Below, piece by piece: positions 7,627 through 13,196 of a stretch of DNA of 13,196 nucleotides. The stretch covers positions 11,454 through 24,649 of the forward strand of contig DPSD01000542.1 of NCBI GenBank assembly GCA_003538495.1, in the 5' to 3' direction. The notes beneath the pieces are model-generated. The model had not been told where the DNA came from and made no database searches. It saw only the letters and a list, made by a program, of their open reading frames with translations. Position 1 is the first letter of the stretch, and every line of letters starts with the position of its first letter. A program made the translations under genes and the position numbers. The stretch is from Accumulibacter sp. (GTDB taxonomy: Bacteria > Pseudomonadota > Gammaproteobacteria > Burkholderiales > Rhodocyclaceae).

Positions 7627-7656
7627 ATTATAGCCGCGCGCCCAGCCCGCGCTCAA
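7627..7656 (-). promoter_or_regulatory. Sigma70-type promoter of the zinc-ribbon gene
   Basis: On the minus strand a perfect TATAAT (7632-7627) lies 18 nt after TTGAGC (7656-7651). The -35 box overlaps the TGA stop of the upstream deacetylase gene (7655-7653). Transcription would begin near 7620, giving a leader of about 110 nt before the ATG at 7511. This suggests that the zinc-ribbon gene is expressed independently of the deacetylase. Confidence 0.6.
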
Positions 7657-9053
7657 TGCTCAAAGCGACGAACCCAGAACAGTTCATGGCGGCGGACCGC
7701 CTTGCGAAAGAACTCGTTTTCACCGCTGGCAGGCCAGTGGCGGCCGGCCAGAAGCCTCTGAATCGTTCGCCGCAGACGCTTCTTCAAGGGCAATGGGCCT
7801 TGCAGATCATGCTGCATGGCCAGGGCCATCGCCTTGTCGAGCTGGACTTCGGTGTCCAGACACGGGCTCCACAAGGCATCAGGCGGCAGCACCGCCAACG
7901 CTGGCGGCAGGGCGACACCGCAGCCGGCCGGGCCCATCGGCCAGCGGTCGTTGTCGTGCAGGTGATTGGCGTAGAGCAATGCCAGCTCCGGCTTCCATCG
8001 CGAATCGCGCACCGCCTGATTGAGCGCTTGCGTGGCAGCGACGTGATCGGCATGCGGATCAAGCTCGGGATGCGGCATGACGATCACCTCCGGACGACAG
8101 TGTTCGAGCAGGGCGACCAGGTCGTCGTGCAGGTTCCTGCCGGACGGAACGCCGTCGCGATCGGCCGGCAACACCAGCGGATTGTGCCGGCGTGCACTGC
8201 GCACGTCGGCTTCGCCCGATTCGCGTGAAGCAAACGTCTGCCCGGGCTCGGCAAGCATCGCCGGCAGCTGCAGGCAGTAGTAGCCGAGCTGCACGCAGCG
8301 GCTCTGCGGCACACCACCCCAGAGTGGTACGGCCAGGCTGTCCCAACTTCGCAATCGCCCTTTCAGGCGTGCCGCCTGGCCGGCGTCGAGTCCCAGGCGG
8401 CAATAGTCGGAGGCCTCGATCTCGCCTTGCGTGAGGGTGACGATGAGCACTTCGGAGGTGCGGCTGTAGAGACCAAAGGCAGCCAGTTCGGCGTCGTCGG
8501 CGTGCGGCGCCACGACCATCATCCGCCGTTCCGCGTAATCGGGGTTGCGCAGCACATGGAGGGTGGCCTTGGGCGGCAAGCGGCAGAAGCGTGCGCTGAT
8601 CGTCAACCGACCCTGAGCCAGCGCGTCCGCCTGTCCCGACAGGTTCAGATAACGGCGGCCGCGCATGCCGCGCTCGAAGTCCTGGCGGTCATCGCCGACC
8701 CGCACATGCGGGTCAAGCCAGCGGCCCAGCGCCGTACTCTGCAACTCCAGTTCGAGGATCAGCGTCTCGCCAATTGCCAGCGGGGCGCCCAGGCGCAGGT
8801 GCCCATCGGCCAGCGTGACGACTTGCTGCGTCGTCTCGGCCGGAAAGGCATGCCGGTAGTCGTCCTGCGGCGAATAGAACAGGTGATCGGCGAACCATGC
8901 TTCGTGAGCGATCCAGCCCAGCGCCAGGAAGAGCGGCGGCAGCCACCAGGCGACCAGCACGCCGAGTGCGGCAAGCACCATCAGCGCGACCAGCAATGCC
9001 AGGCGCTTTCGCCGACGATGACGACTTAGAAGGTGTTGTTTGCGTGTGCTCAT
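7653..9053 (-). CDS. dnpA: Membrane-anchored PIG-L/LmbE-family de-N-acetylase, DnpA-like
   Basis: PIG-L enzymes are zinc-dependent and remove N-acetyl groups from sugars. The protein is 466 residues. Residues 1-16 are very basic, followed by a hydrophobic membrane segment at about 17-48. A middle region (about 60-175) with strand-like sequence has no family I recognise. The deacetylase domain then begins with APHADDAEL at 182-190 (the PHxDD metal/catalytic motif) and contains MPHPELDPHADH at 326-337 (the HPDxxxxH-type second metal motif). The C-terminus is rich in Arg and aromatics. DnpA of Pseudomonas aeruginosa, a PIG-L protein affecting fluoroquinolone tolerance, sits next to mig-14 in the LPS-core region; the same pairing here supports the symbol. 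The substrate is inferred to be a surface glycan. It follows mig-14 after 89 nt. Confidence 0.82.
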   Translation of the reverse strand: MSTRKQHLLSRHRRRKRLALLVALMVLAALGVLVAWWLPPLFLALGWIAHEAWFADHLFYSPQDDYRHAFPAETTQQVVTLADGHLRLGAPLAIGETLILELELQSTALGRWLDPHVRVGDDRQDFERGMRGRRYLNLSGQADALAQGRLTISARFCRLPPKATLHVLRNPDYAERRMMVVAPHADDAELAAFGLYSRTSEVLIVTLTQGEIEASDYCRLGLDAGQAARLKGRLRSWDSLAVPLWGGVPQSRCVQLGYYCLQLPAMLAEPGQTFASRESGEADVRSARRHNPLVLPADRDGVPSGRNLHDDLVALLEHCRPEVIVMPHPELDPHADHVAATQALNQAVRDSRWKPELALLYANHLHDNDRWPMGPAGCGVALPPALAVLPPDALWSPCLDTEVQLDKAMALAMQHDLQGPLPLKKRLRRTIQRLLAGRHWPASGENEFFRKAVRRHELFWVRRFEH

Positions 9054-9114
9054 CGGCTAACCCAGGCTGCTCCCCGCGCGCTAAGCAGGGAGTCGTTGAT
9101 CGTGATGTGGATTT

Positions 9115-9132
9115 CGCCAGCGCTCGCTGGCG
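9115..9132 (-). repeat. Hairpin between mig-14 and the deacetylase gene
   Basis: CGCCAGCG and CGCTGGCG are perfect 8-base arms around 2 bases; as RNA this is a 7-bp stem with a 4-nt loop. It begins 11 nt past the mig-14 stop. No U-run follows, so it is more likely a processing or attenuating element within one transcript than a full terminator. Confidence 0.45.
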
Positions 9133-9142
9133 CGTTACTGGC

Positions 9143-10039
9143 CTAGACTTGATAGGCTGGCACTCGGTGGCACCAGCGATCCTTGTATTCGCGATCAGCA
9201 CGCCCGAAGGAAAAGCGTAGGGGCTTGCCCAGCGCCTTGGCCTCCTGCCAGGCGTTTTGCGTGTTGATGAAACTCAGGACGCTGCCGGGGCTGAAGGCCT
9301 GCGCTTGCGGGTCGACGCCGCCGTTGATGTATTCCAGCGAAACCCACGCCGGCGCTTCAACGCGGTAGAGAATCTGGATGGCGATCGGCTGCTCCTTGCG
9401 CAGCAGCACGGCGCCAGTCATGAACTCGCGCAGCAGGGTGAACACCTCGCCCAGATGATTGGCGCCCTTGGCCGCAAAGCCCCAGCGCCGCTGGAACAAT
9501 TCGGCATAAATGGCGGCCTGCTCGGCCGGTGAGAAATCGAGGATGGGTCGCACGCTTCCTCCTGCTTCCTGGAGCAAACGCAACTCGCGTCGCTGGTTGT
9601 AGCGGAACTTCTTCGAGTACTGCTCGGGCGGGCGCGCCAGCGCCAGGCCTTCGGGCTGTACCCTGAGGCCGCGAATCTGTCGCGCATTCAGCTCGGAAAC
9701 ATAGCGCATGTGCTGACGGACCGGCACACAGGCCTGCGCGGCGATTGGCAGGATCACCTCGGCGTTACCCAGATCGAACGCCCCGCGGCGGCCGGTTTTT
9801 TTCAGCACCTCCTTGGACAGCGCCAGATAACGCCCCCAACAGGGAATCGCCGCCTGTAGCTGATCGCCGGCATGGCAGCCGAGGGAACGCACCGGAATGG
9901 CCGCCAGAGCCGCCAGCCGCTCGACCACCAGAGGATGGGTAAAGACGCTGCCGCCGAAGCGCTGCCAGGCCGCGGCATAGGCTGCGGCGTCGATTTCCGT
10001 CCAGCCGCGTTCGCGCCAGACACGCAGCCGATTCAACAT
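9143..10039 (-). CDS. mig-14: Mig-14 family protein
   Basis: Mig-14 was found in Salmonella as a macrophage-induced gene needed for resistance to antimicrobial peptides, and also occurs in the P. aeruginosa LPS-core region. The protein is inner-membrane associated and its sequence resembles acyltransferases of the GNAT/FemAB kind; its reaction is not established. This 298-residue copy has the expected landmarks: QRFGGSVFTHPLVV at 26-39, the basic segment SKKFRYNQRRELRLLQEAGG at 142-161, DFSPAEQAAIYAELFQRRWG at 168-187, SPGSVLSFIN at 250-259 and the near-terminal EYKDRWC at 284-290. No transmembrane segment is obvious. The ATG at 10039 lacks a good ribosome binding site, but no better in-frame start is visible upstream. 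It is the first gene before the dnpA-like gene and is divergent from a glycosyltransferase gene. Confidence 0.87.
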   Translation of the reverse strand: MLNRLRVWRERGWTEIDAAAYAAAWQRFGGSVFTHPLVVERLAALAAIPVRSLGCHAGDQLQAAIPCWGRYLALSKEVLKKTGRRGAFDLGNAEVILPIAAQACVPVRQHMRYVSELNARQIRGLRVQPEGLALARPPEQYSKKFRYNQRRELRLLQEAGGSVRPILDFSPAEQAAIYAELFQRRWGFAAKGANHLGEVFTLLREFMTGAVLLRKEQPIAIQILYRVEAPAWVSLEYINGGVDPQAQAFSPGSVLSFINTQNAWQEAKALGKPLRFSFGRADREYKDRWCHRVPAYQV

Positions 10040-10448
10040 GCGCCGGTCGACACGGCAGGTGCCCGGCGGTCGCTCGGCAACAGGCCGCTAGCCATCGTCG
10101 CCAACTCCAGAAAAGGAAGAATGTACCGCTTTTGTCGCCGCTTGACATGCCCCGCAGTGCGCCGCGTGCTTCTCCCTGACAAAGCGGCGATGGTCAGCGC
10201 CGAGTGTCGGGAGACACGGCGGCAAAACTCAGGTCGGCCATTGACGGCTATGCAGGTTGGTGCAGATCAAGGAAAATGCACCGATCGCCGCCGGGAGGGC
10301 CCGGTGGCCTCCCAACTGAGAGGTCGCAAATCTTGCCTGTCGGAATTCATGGGGGCGATGTCCGGCACGGCATCAGTATGCTCACCGCGCAAGGCTGCGC
10401 CGCGGCGCACACTCGACGTGGCGACAACGACCGGGACGACGATCGGTG
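10040..10448. other. Intergenic region between divergent mig-14 and glycosyltransferase genes
   Basis: These 409 bases must hold promoters for both directions. A 9-bp inverted repeat with a 38-nt loop is seen (10135-10143 and 10182-10190). For mig-14, ATGTCA and TACATT 17 nt apart on the minus strand (about 10124-10152) are a weak promoter candidate. On the plus strand a perfect TTGACA occurs at 10142-10147 but has no -10 box at the right distance. Open frames crossing the region show no family resemblance. Confidence 0.5.
10135..10190. repeat. Inverted repeat in the mig-14/glycosyltransferase intergenic region
   Basis: TCGCCGCTT at 10135-10143 is the exact reverse complement of AAGCGGCGA at 10182-10190, separated by 38 bases. 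It lies about 100 nt upstream of mig-14. It could be a pair of binding half-sites or a large stem-loop; no function can be assigned. Confidence 0.35.
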
Positions 10449-11366
10449 ATGACCGGGTCACTCGAGCCGCTGATCAGCGTCATCATCCCGAATTACAACT
10501 ACGCCCACCTGCTGCCGCGCGCCCTCGATTCCGCGCTGACTCCTTCAGCTGCGGACGTCGAAGTGATCGTCGTCGATGACGGTTCGACCGACAAGTCGCT
10601 CGAGGTACTGGCGGCGTATGCGGCGCGCCATCCGCAGCTGCTCGTGCTGCGGCAGGCCAATGCGGGTGCGGCGGCGGCACGTAATCACGGCATCCGGGTG
10701 GCGCGAGCGACCTACGCGCTGCTGCTGGACGCCGACGACGAGCTGTTGCCGGGTGCCCTCCCGAAACTGCGTGAGCTGGTTGGCAGATATCCGGCGGCGG
10801 GGATGATCCTCGGCGCACAGATTTCCGTTTATGCGGATGGTCGCCAACGGTTGCGCGTACCGAAGGCTGTTCCGGCCGCCTCGCCACGGCAACTGACCAA
10901 GAGCTACCTGCTGCGCAAGGGCATCTCGGTATCGCATGGCTGTTCCTTGTTTCGTCGCGACCTGCTCCTGCAACGCCTCTATCCGGAGAATCTCAGGGGC
11001 GGCGAGGACATCCCGGTATTCGCCCACCTGCTGGTCAGCGCGCCGGTCGCGATCACGGCCGAGCCGCTGGCGCGGATCCACAAGCACGCGGACAGCCTGC
11101 GGCACGACCGGCAGAACGAAGAAGAACGCGCCGAGACGATGGTCCGTGAAGTGTTTGCCGGCCTGCCGGCCGAATGTCAATCGCTGCGCGTACGCTACGC
11201 GGCGCAGCGCTATTTGTCGCTGTTTCGTGGCGCATTGCTGGCCGGCGACCGGTTGGCCGCCAGCTACTTCTACCAGAGGGCGCTGCGCTTGAGCCCGCAC
11301 CAGGCCTTGCGCTGGACTTACCTGCGCAAGGCCATTCGGCTGCTGGTCCGGGGTTGGCGGCGATGA
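10449..11366 (+). CDS. Family 2 glycosyltransferase (GT-A fold)
   Basis: This 305-residue cytoplasmic or membrane-peripheral glycosyltransferase would move a sugar from a nucleotide donor to a surface-polysaccharide or lipid acceptor. The GT-A domain opens with ISVIIPNYNYAHLLPRALDS at 9-28. The nucleotide-binding VVDDGSTD follows at 41-48, and the metal-binding LLDADDE, the DxD equivalent, lies at 92-98. The conserved acceptor-side segment NLRGGEDIPVFAHL is near residue 180, with GGED positioned like the catalytic ED of family 2 enzymes. The basic, aromatic C-terminus may bind membrane. GTG at 10446 and ATG at 10449 are adjacent; I chose ATG. Its stop overlaps the start of the GT-C gene by 4 nt (ATGA), so the two are a coupled operon. 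Donor and acceptor cannot be predicted. Confidence 0.9.
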   Translation: MTGSLEPLISVIIPNYNYAHLLPRALDSALTPSAADVEVIVVDDGSTDKSLEVLAAYAARHPQLLVLRQANAGAAAARNHGIRVARATYALLLDADDELLPGALPKLRELVGRYPAAGMILGAQISVYADGRQRLRVPKAVPAASPRQLTKSYLLRKGISVSHGCSLFRRDLLLQRLYPENLRGGEDIPVFAHLLVSAPVAITAEPLARIHKHADSLRHDRQNEEERAETMVREVFAGLPAECQSLRVRYAAQRYLSLFRGALLAGDRLAASYFYQRALRLSPHQALRWTYLRKAIRLLVRGWRR

Positions 11367-12847
11367 TTGGAGGTGCTTTCGCGGCGCCCTGGAAGCCGTC
11401 CGCTGCCGAATGGCCAGGCCGTCTTCTGTCGCCTACCACCCTCGCCTTTCTGGCGAGCCTCCTCCTGTCGCTGGTGGCGATCAGCGGCGAAGTCCTGGTT
11501 GGCCGGGACGGCACGCTCTACCTGCATGTCGCGCAACAGTTCCTGGCGCATGGCCCGCGAGCGGCGTTCGAGATTTACGCCTGGCCATGGTTTGCCATCT
11601 TGCTGGCCGGGACGCACTGGCTCGTTGGCCTGCCGCTGGAACTCGCCGCCTACCTTTGGGGCGCCCTGTTCATGGCTGGCAGCTGCGCCCTGCTGGTCTC
11701 GCTCACCCGGAAAGCGCTGCCTGGCAGCGGTTACTGGGCCTGTCTGGTGGTCTTGTCGGTGCCCGCGTTCAACCAGTTTCGCGACGACATCATCCGGGAG
11801 TTCGGCTTCTGGTTCTTTTCCATCCTGGCGTTGTCGCTGATCCTGCGCTGGTTCGAGCGTGGCGGCTGGCTGCGGGCCGCGCTGGTCCAGCTGGCAATCG
11901 CTGGCGCAGCGCTCTTTCGTCTTGAAGCAGTAATGCTGTTCGCGGTTCCGGGGCTGTGTCTGCTGGGCGACTTGCGCAGCCGCCAGGGCTGGCTACGGCT
12001 GTTGCAGATCAATCTGTTGCCGCTTGCCGCCGTGCTGACATCGGTGCTGCTGTTGCTCTCCGGAGACGGAATTTCGCAGCCACGCATCGCTTATTCCGTG
12101 GGCTTGCTGAATCCGCACCAGCTGTGGGTCCGCTTCGACCTGATGGCGAGTCGCTTCGCAGACGCTGCCCTGAACAGATCTTCCGGTGAGGATGCACGGA
12201 AGATCGTCTTTTTTGGTTTGTCGGGCACCGTCCTGGCCAAGTTCATCACCCTCAGCGGGCCGTTCGCGCTGCCCTTGCTGCACCGAGGCAGCTGGCCGGC
12301 GGTGGCCGAGTACTGGCACAAACTGCGACCTCTGGCCTGGACCTGGCTGTTGTACTTCTGCATCCTGCTGGTGTTCTTCGTCCAGGAACGCTTCGTCAAC
12401 TCACGCTATGTCAGCTTCCTGCATTGGCTGGCGGCGCCCTTGCTGACCATCGGCAGCATGCGCTTTGCCGGGCACTTTCCGCGCTTGTCGCGAGCACTGG
12501 TGGTCGTTGCCCTGGCCGTCATGCTGCACAACGTGCTGTCATTCGGTGCCAGGAAGACCCACTTTCTCGACGCCAGCGCCTGGCTGTCCGAGCATACGCT
12601 AGCGTCAGACGCCATCTATTATGACGACCCACGGATCGCCTATCACGCCGGCAGAGGCTTTCCGATGGTCGGCCCAGCCCGTGAACAACTGCTCCTCGGC
12701 GAGCAGTCGCAGGCGTTTCGTTATTTCGTCATGCAAGGGAAAGCCGATGACCCAGCGCTACAGCAATGGATGACGCAGCAACACAAGCGGGTGCTCAGCC
12801 AGTTCGCCAATCGCAAGGGAAGTACGGTCCTGATCATCGGCGATTGA
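11363..12847 (+). CDS. Polytopic GT-C (GT39/ArnT-like) membrane glycosyltransferase, probable
   Basis: This is a 494-residue integral membrane protein with many hydrophobic segments (for example about 24-41, 74-95, 99-115, 121-135, 148-165 and several between 200 and 400). A soluble C-terminal portion of about 80-100 residues follows. The first periplasmic loop begins after transmembrane segment 1 with EVLVGRDGTLYLHVAQQFL (43-61). Its acidic residues Glu43 and Asp49 are placed as in GT-C enzymes such as ArnT and protein mannosyltransferases, which use a lipid-linked sugar in the periplasm. The C-terminal ASAWLSEHTLASDAIYYDDP resembles the soluble tail of this group. The ATG at 11363 is chosen because of its ATGA overlap with the preceding glycosyltransferase gene; the frame is open further upstream, inside that gene. 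Family assignment is by topology and motif, so moderate. Confidence 0.75.
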   Translation: MIGGAFAAPWKPSAAEWPGRLLSPTTLAFLASLLLSLVAISGEVLVGRDGTLYLHVAQQFLAHGPRAAFEIYAWPWFAILLAGTHWLVGLPLELAAYLWGALFMAGSCALLVSLTRKALPGSGYWACLVVLSVPAFNQFRDDIIREFGFWFFSILALSLILRWFERGGWLRAALVQLAIAGAALFRLEAVMLFAVPGLCLLGDLRSRQGWLRLLQINLLPLAAVLTSVLLLLSGDGISQPRIAYSVGLLNPHQLWVRFDLMASRFADAALNRSSGEDARKIVFFGLSGTVLAKFITLSGPFALPLLHRGSWPAVAEYWHKLRPLAWTWLLYFCILLVFFVQERFVNSRYVSFLHWLAAPLLTIGSMRFAGHFPRLSRALVVVALAVMLHNVLSFGARKTHFLDASAWLSEHTLASDAIYYDDPRIAYHAGRGFPMVGPAREQLLLGEQSQAFRYFVMQGKADDPALQQWMTQQHKRVLSQFANRKGSTVLIIGD

Positions 12848-12900
12848 GCGCGCCGGCGCTTTCACACCAGCCGCCGCCACCGCTTCCGAGTGGTTGCCCC

Positions 12901-13196
12901 TCACGCGGCAGCGATCGCGGCCTCGTCGAGAGCCGGGTAGTCTATGTAACCCTTCGCACCACCCTTGTAGATCGTTGTCGAATTCCAGTGCGCCAGCGGC
13001 GCCCCGATGCGCAAGCGCTGCACCAGGTCAGGATTGGCTATGAAGTGCTTGCCGAAGGCGATCAGGTCGCCGTTGTCGTTGCGCAGCGCGGCTTGCGCGC
13101 GCGCGCGGTCAAAGCCACCGCAGAGAATCATGGTGCCGGAATAGCAGGCGCGCAGATGCTGGAGAAGATCGCTTTGGAACGCCCACGAAATAACTT
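12901..13196 (-). CDS. Old Yellow Enzyme family ene-reductase, C-terminal part (partial)
   Basis: The last about 98 residues of an FMN-dependent NADPH ene-reductase of the Old Yellow Enzyme/NemA (N-ethylmaleimide reductase) group are present; the gene starts beyond 13196. Recognisable parts are the FMN phosphate-binding GGFDRARAQAAL, then DLIAFGKHFIANPDLVQRL, a family hallmark, and the terminal IYKGGAKGYIDYPAL. These enzymes reduce activated C=C bonds and detoxify electrophiles or nitroesters. The gene converges on the GT-C gene with only 53 nt between the stops. That gap holds just a weak 5-bp hairpin at 12847-12860. There is no obvious link to the surface locus. Confidence 0.9.
   Translation of the reverse strand, partial: VISWAFQSDLLQHLRACYSGTMILCGGFDRARAQAALRNDNGDLIAFGKHFIANPDLVQRLRIGAPLAHWNSTTIYKGGAKGYIDYPALDEAAIAAA

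Noticed and set aside
6906..8228. A 440-codon plus-strand open frame across the zinc-ribbon and deacetylase genes
   Set aside because: It spans two well-supported genes on the opposite strand, has no family resemblance, and runs through the promoter region at 7627-7656. It is a GC-driven shadow.
10142..10147. Perfect TTGACA as the -35 box of the GT2 promoter
   Set aside because: The positions 16-18 nt downstream hold no TATAAT-like hexamer, so the match alone does not make a promoter.
2949..12860. A 13-base sequence, GCGCGCCGGCGCT, occurring at 2949-2961 and at 12848-12860
   Set aside because: It is built only of G and C apart from its last base, and two copies in 13 kb of GC-rich DNA are expected by chance. 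The flanks do not match.
12847..12860. Terminator after the GT-C gene
   Set aside because: The stem is only 5 bp with just three T residues after it, too weak to call a terminator from sequence alone.

Overview
The window is a GC-rich, densely packed bacterial chromosome segment. Its protein sequences and the tandem argD-argF-argG operon fit a betaproteobacterium, possibly Rhodocyclales such as the Dechloromonas/Accumulibacter group. That placement rests on protein resemblance and gene order only. There are no tRNA or rRNA genes, insertion sequences, CRISPR arrays or phage genes. Thirteen coding regions can be supported, two of them cut by the window edges.

Left part (1-3556). The minus strand carries the end of arginine biosynthesis, transcribed argD -> argF -> argG (acetylornithine aminotransferase, ornithine carbamoyltransferase, argininosuccinate synthase). 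Spacing is tight: 9 nt between argD and argF, and an 8-nt overlap between argF and argG. A GC-rich leader with two clean hairpins and a plausible -10 box precedes argD. Divergent from it on the plus strand is a small exported DUF2501 (YjjA-like) protein.

Middle part (3557-7511). Glutathione reductase (gor, plus strand, GTG start with a strong ribosome binding site) converges on a peroxiredoxin of the Prx5 type (minus strand). A long hairpin that can serve both as terminator lies between them. The pair makes sense as thiol-based peroxide defence. Then, on the minus strand, come an exported SRPBCC/START-like protein and a soluble protein with three zinc-ribbon-like Cys clusters. The latter is preceded by a convincing sigma70-type promoter that overlaps the stop codon of the next gene upstream.

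Right part (7653-12847). This is the most interesting block and looks like a cell-surface glycan or LPS modification locus. On the minus strand a Mig-14-family gene is followed by a membrane-anchored PIG-L/LmbE-type de-N-acetylase resembling Pseudomonas DnpA. Divergent on the plus strand, a family 2 glycosyltransferase and a polytopic GT-C (GT39/ArnT-like) membrane protein overlap by 4 nt. Mig-14 and DnpA are neighbours in the P. aeruginosa LPS-core region and are linked there to antimicrobial peptide resistance and fluoroquinolone tolerance. The window therefore suggests a related sugar-modification module here, with an unknown substrate.

Right edge (12901-13196). The minus strand holds the C-terminus of an Old Yellow Enzyme family flavin reductase, convergent with the GT-C gene.

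No wholly new system is evident. The surface-modification block, the triple zinc-ribbon protein and a few hairpins are the parts that deserve a second look.
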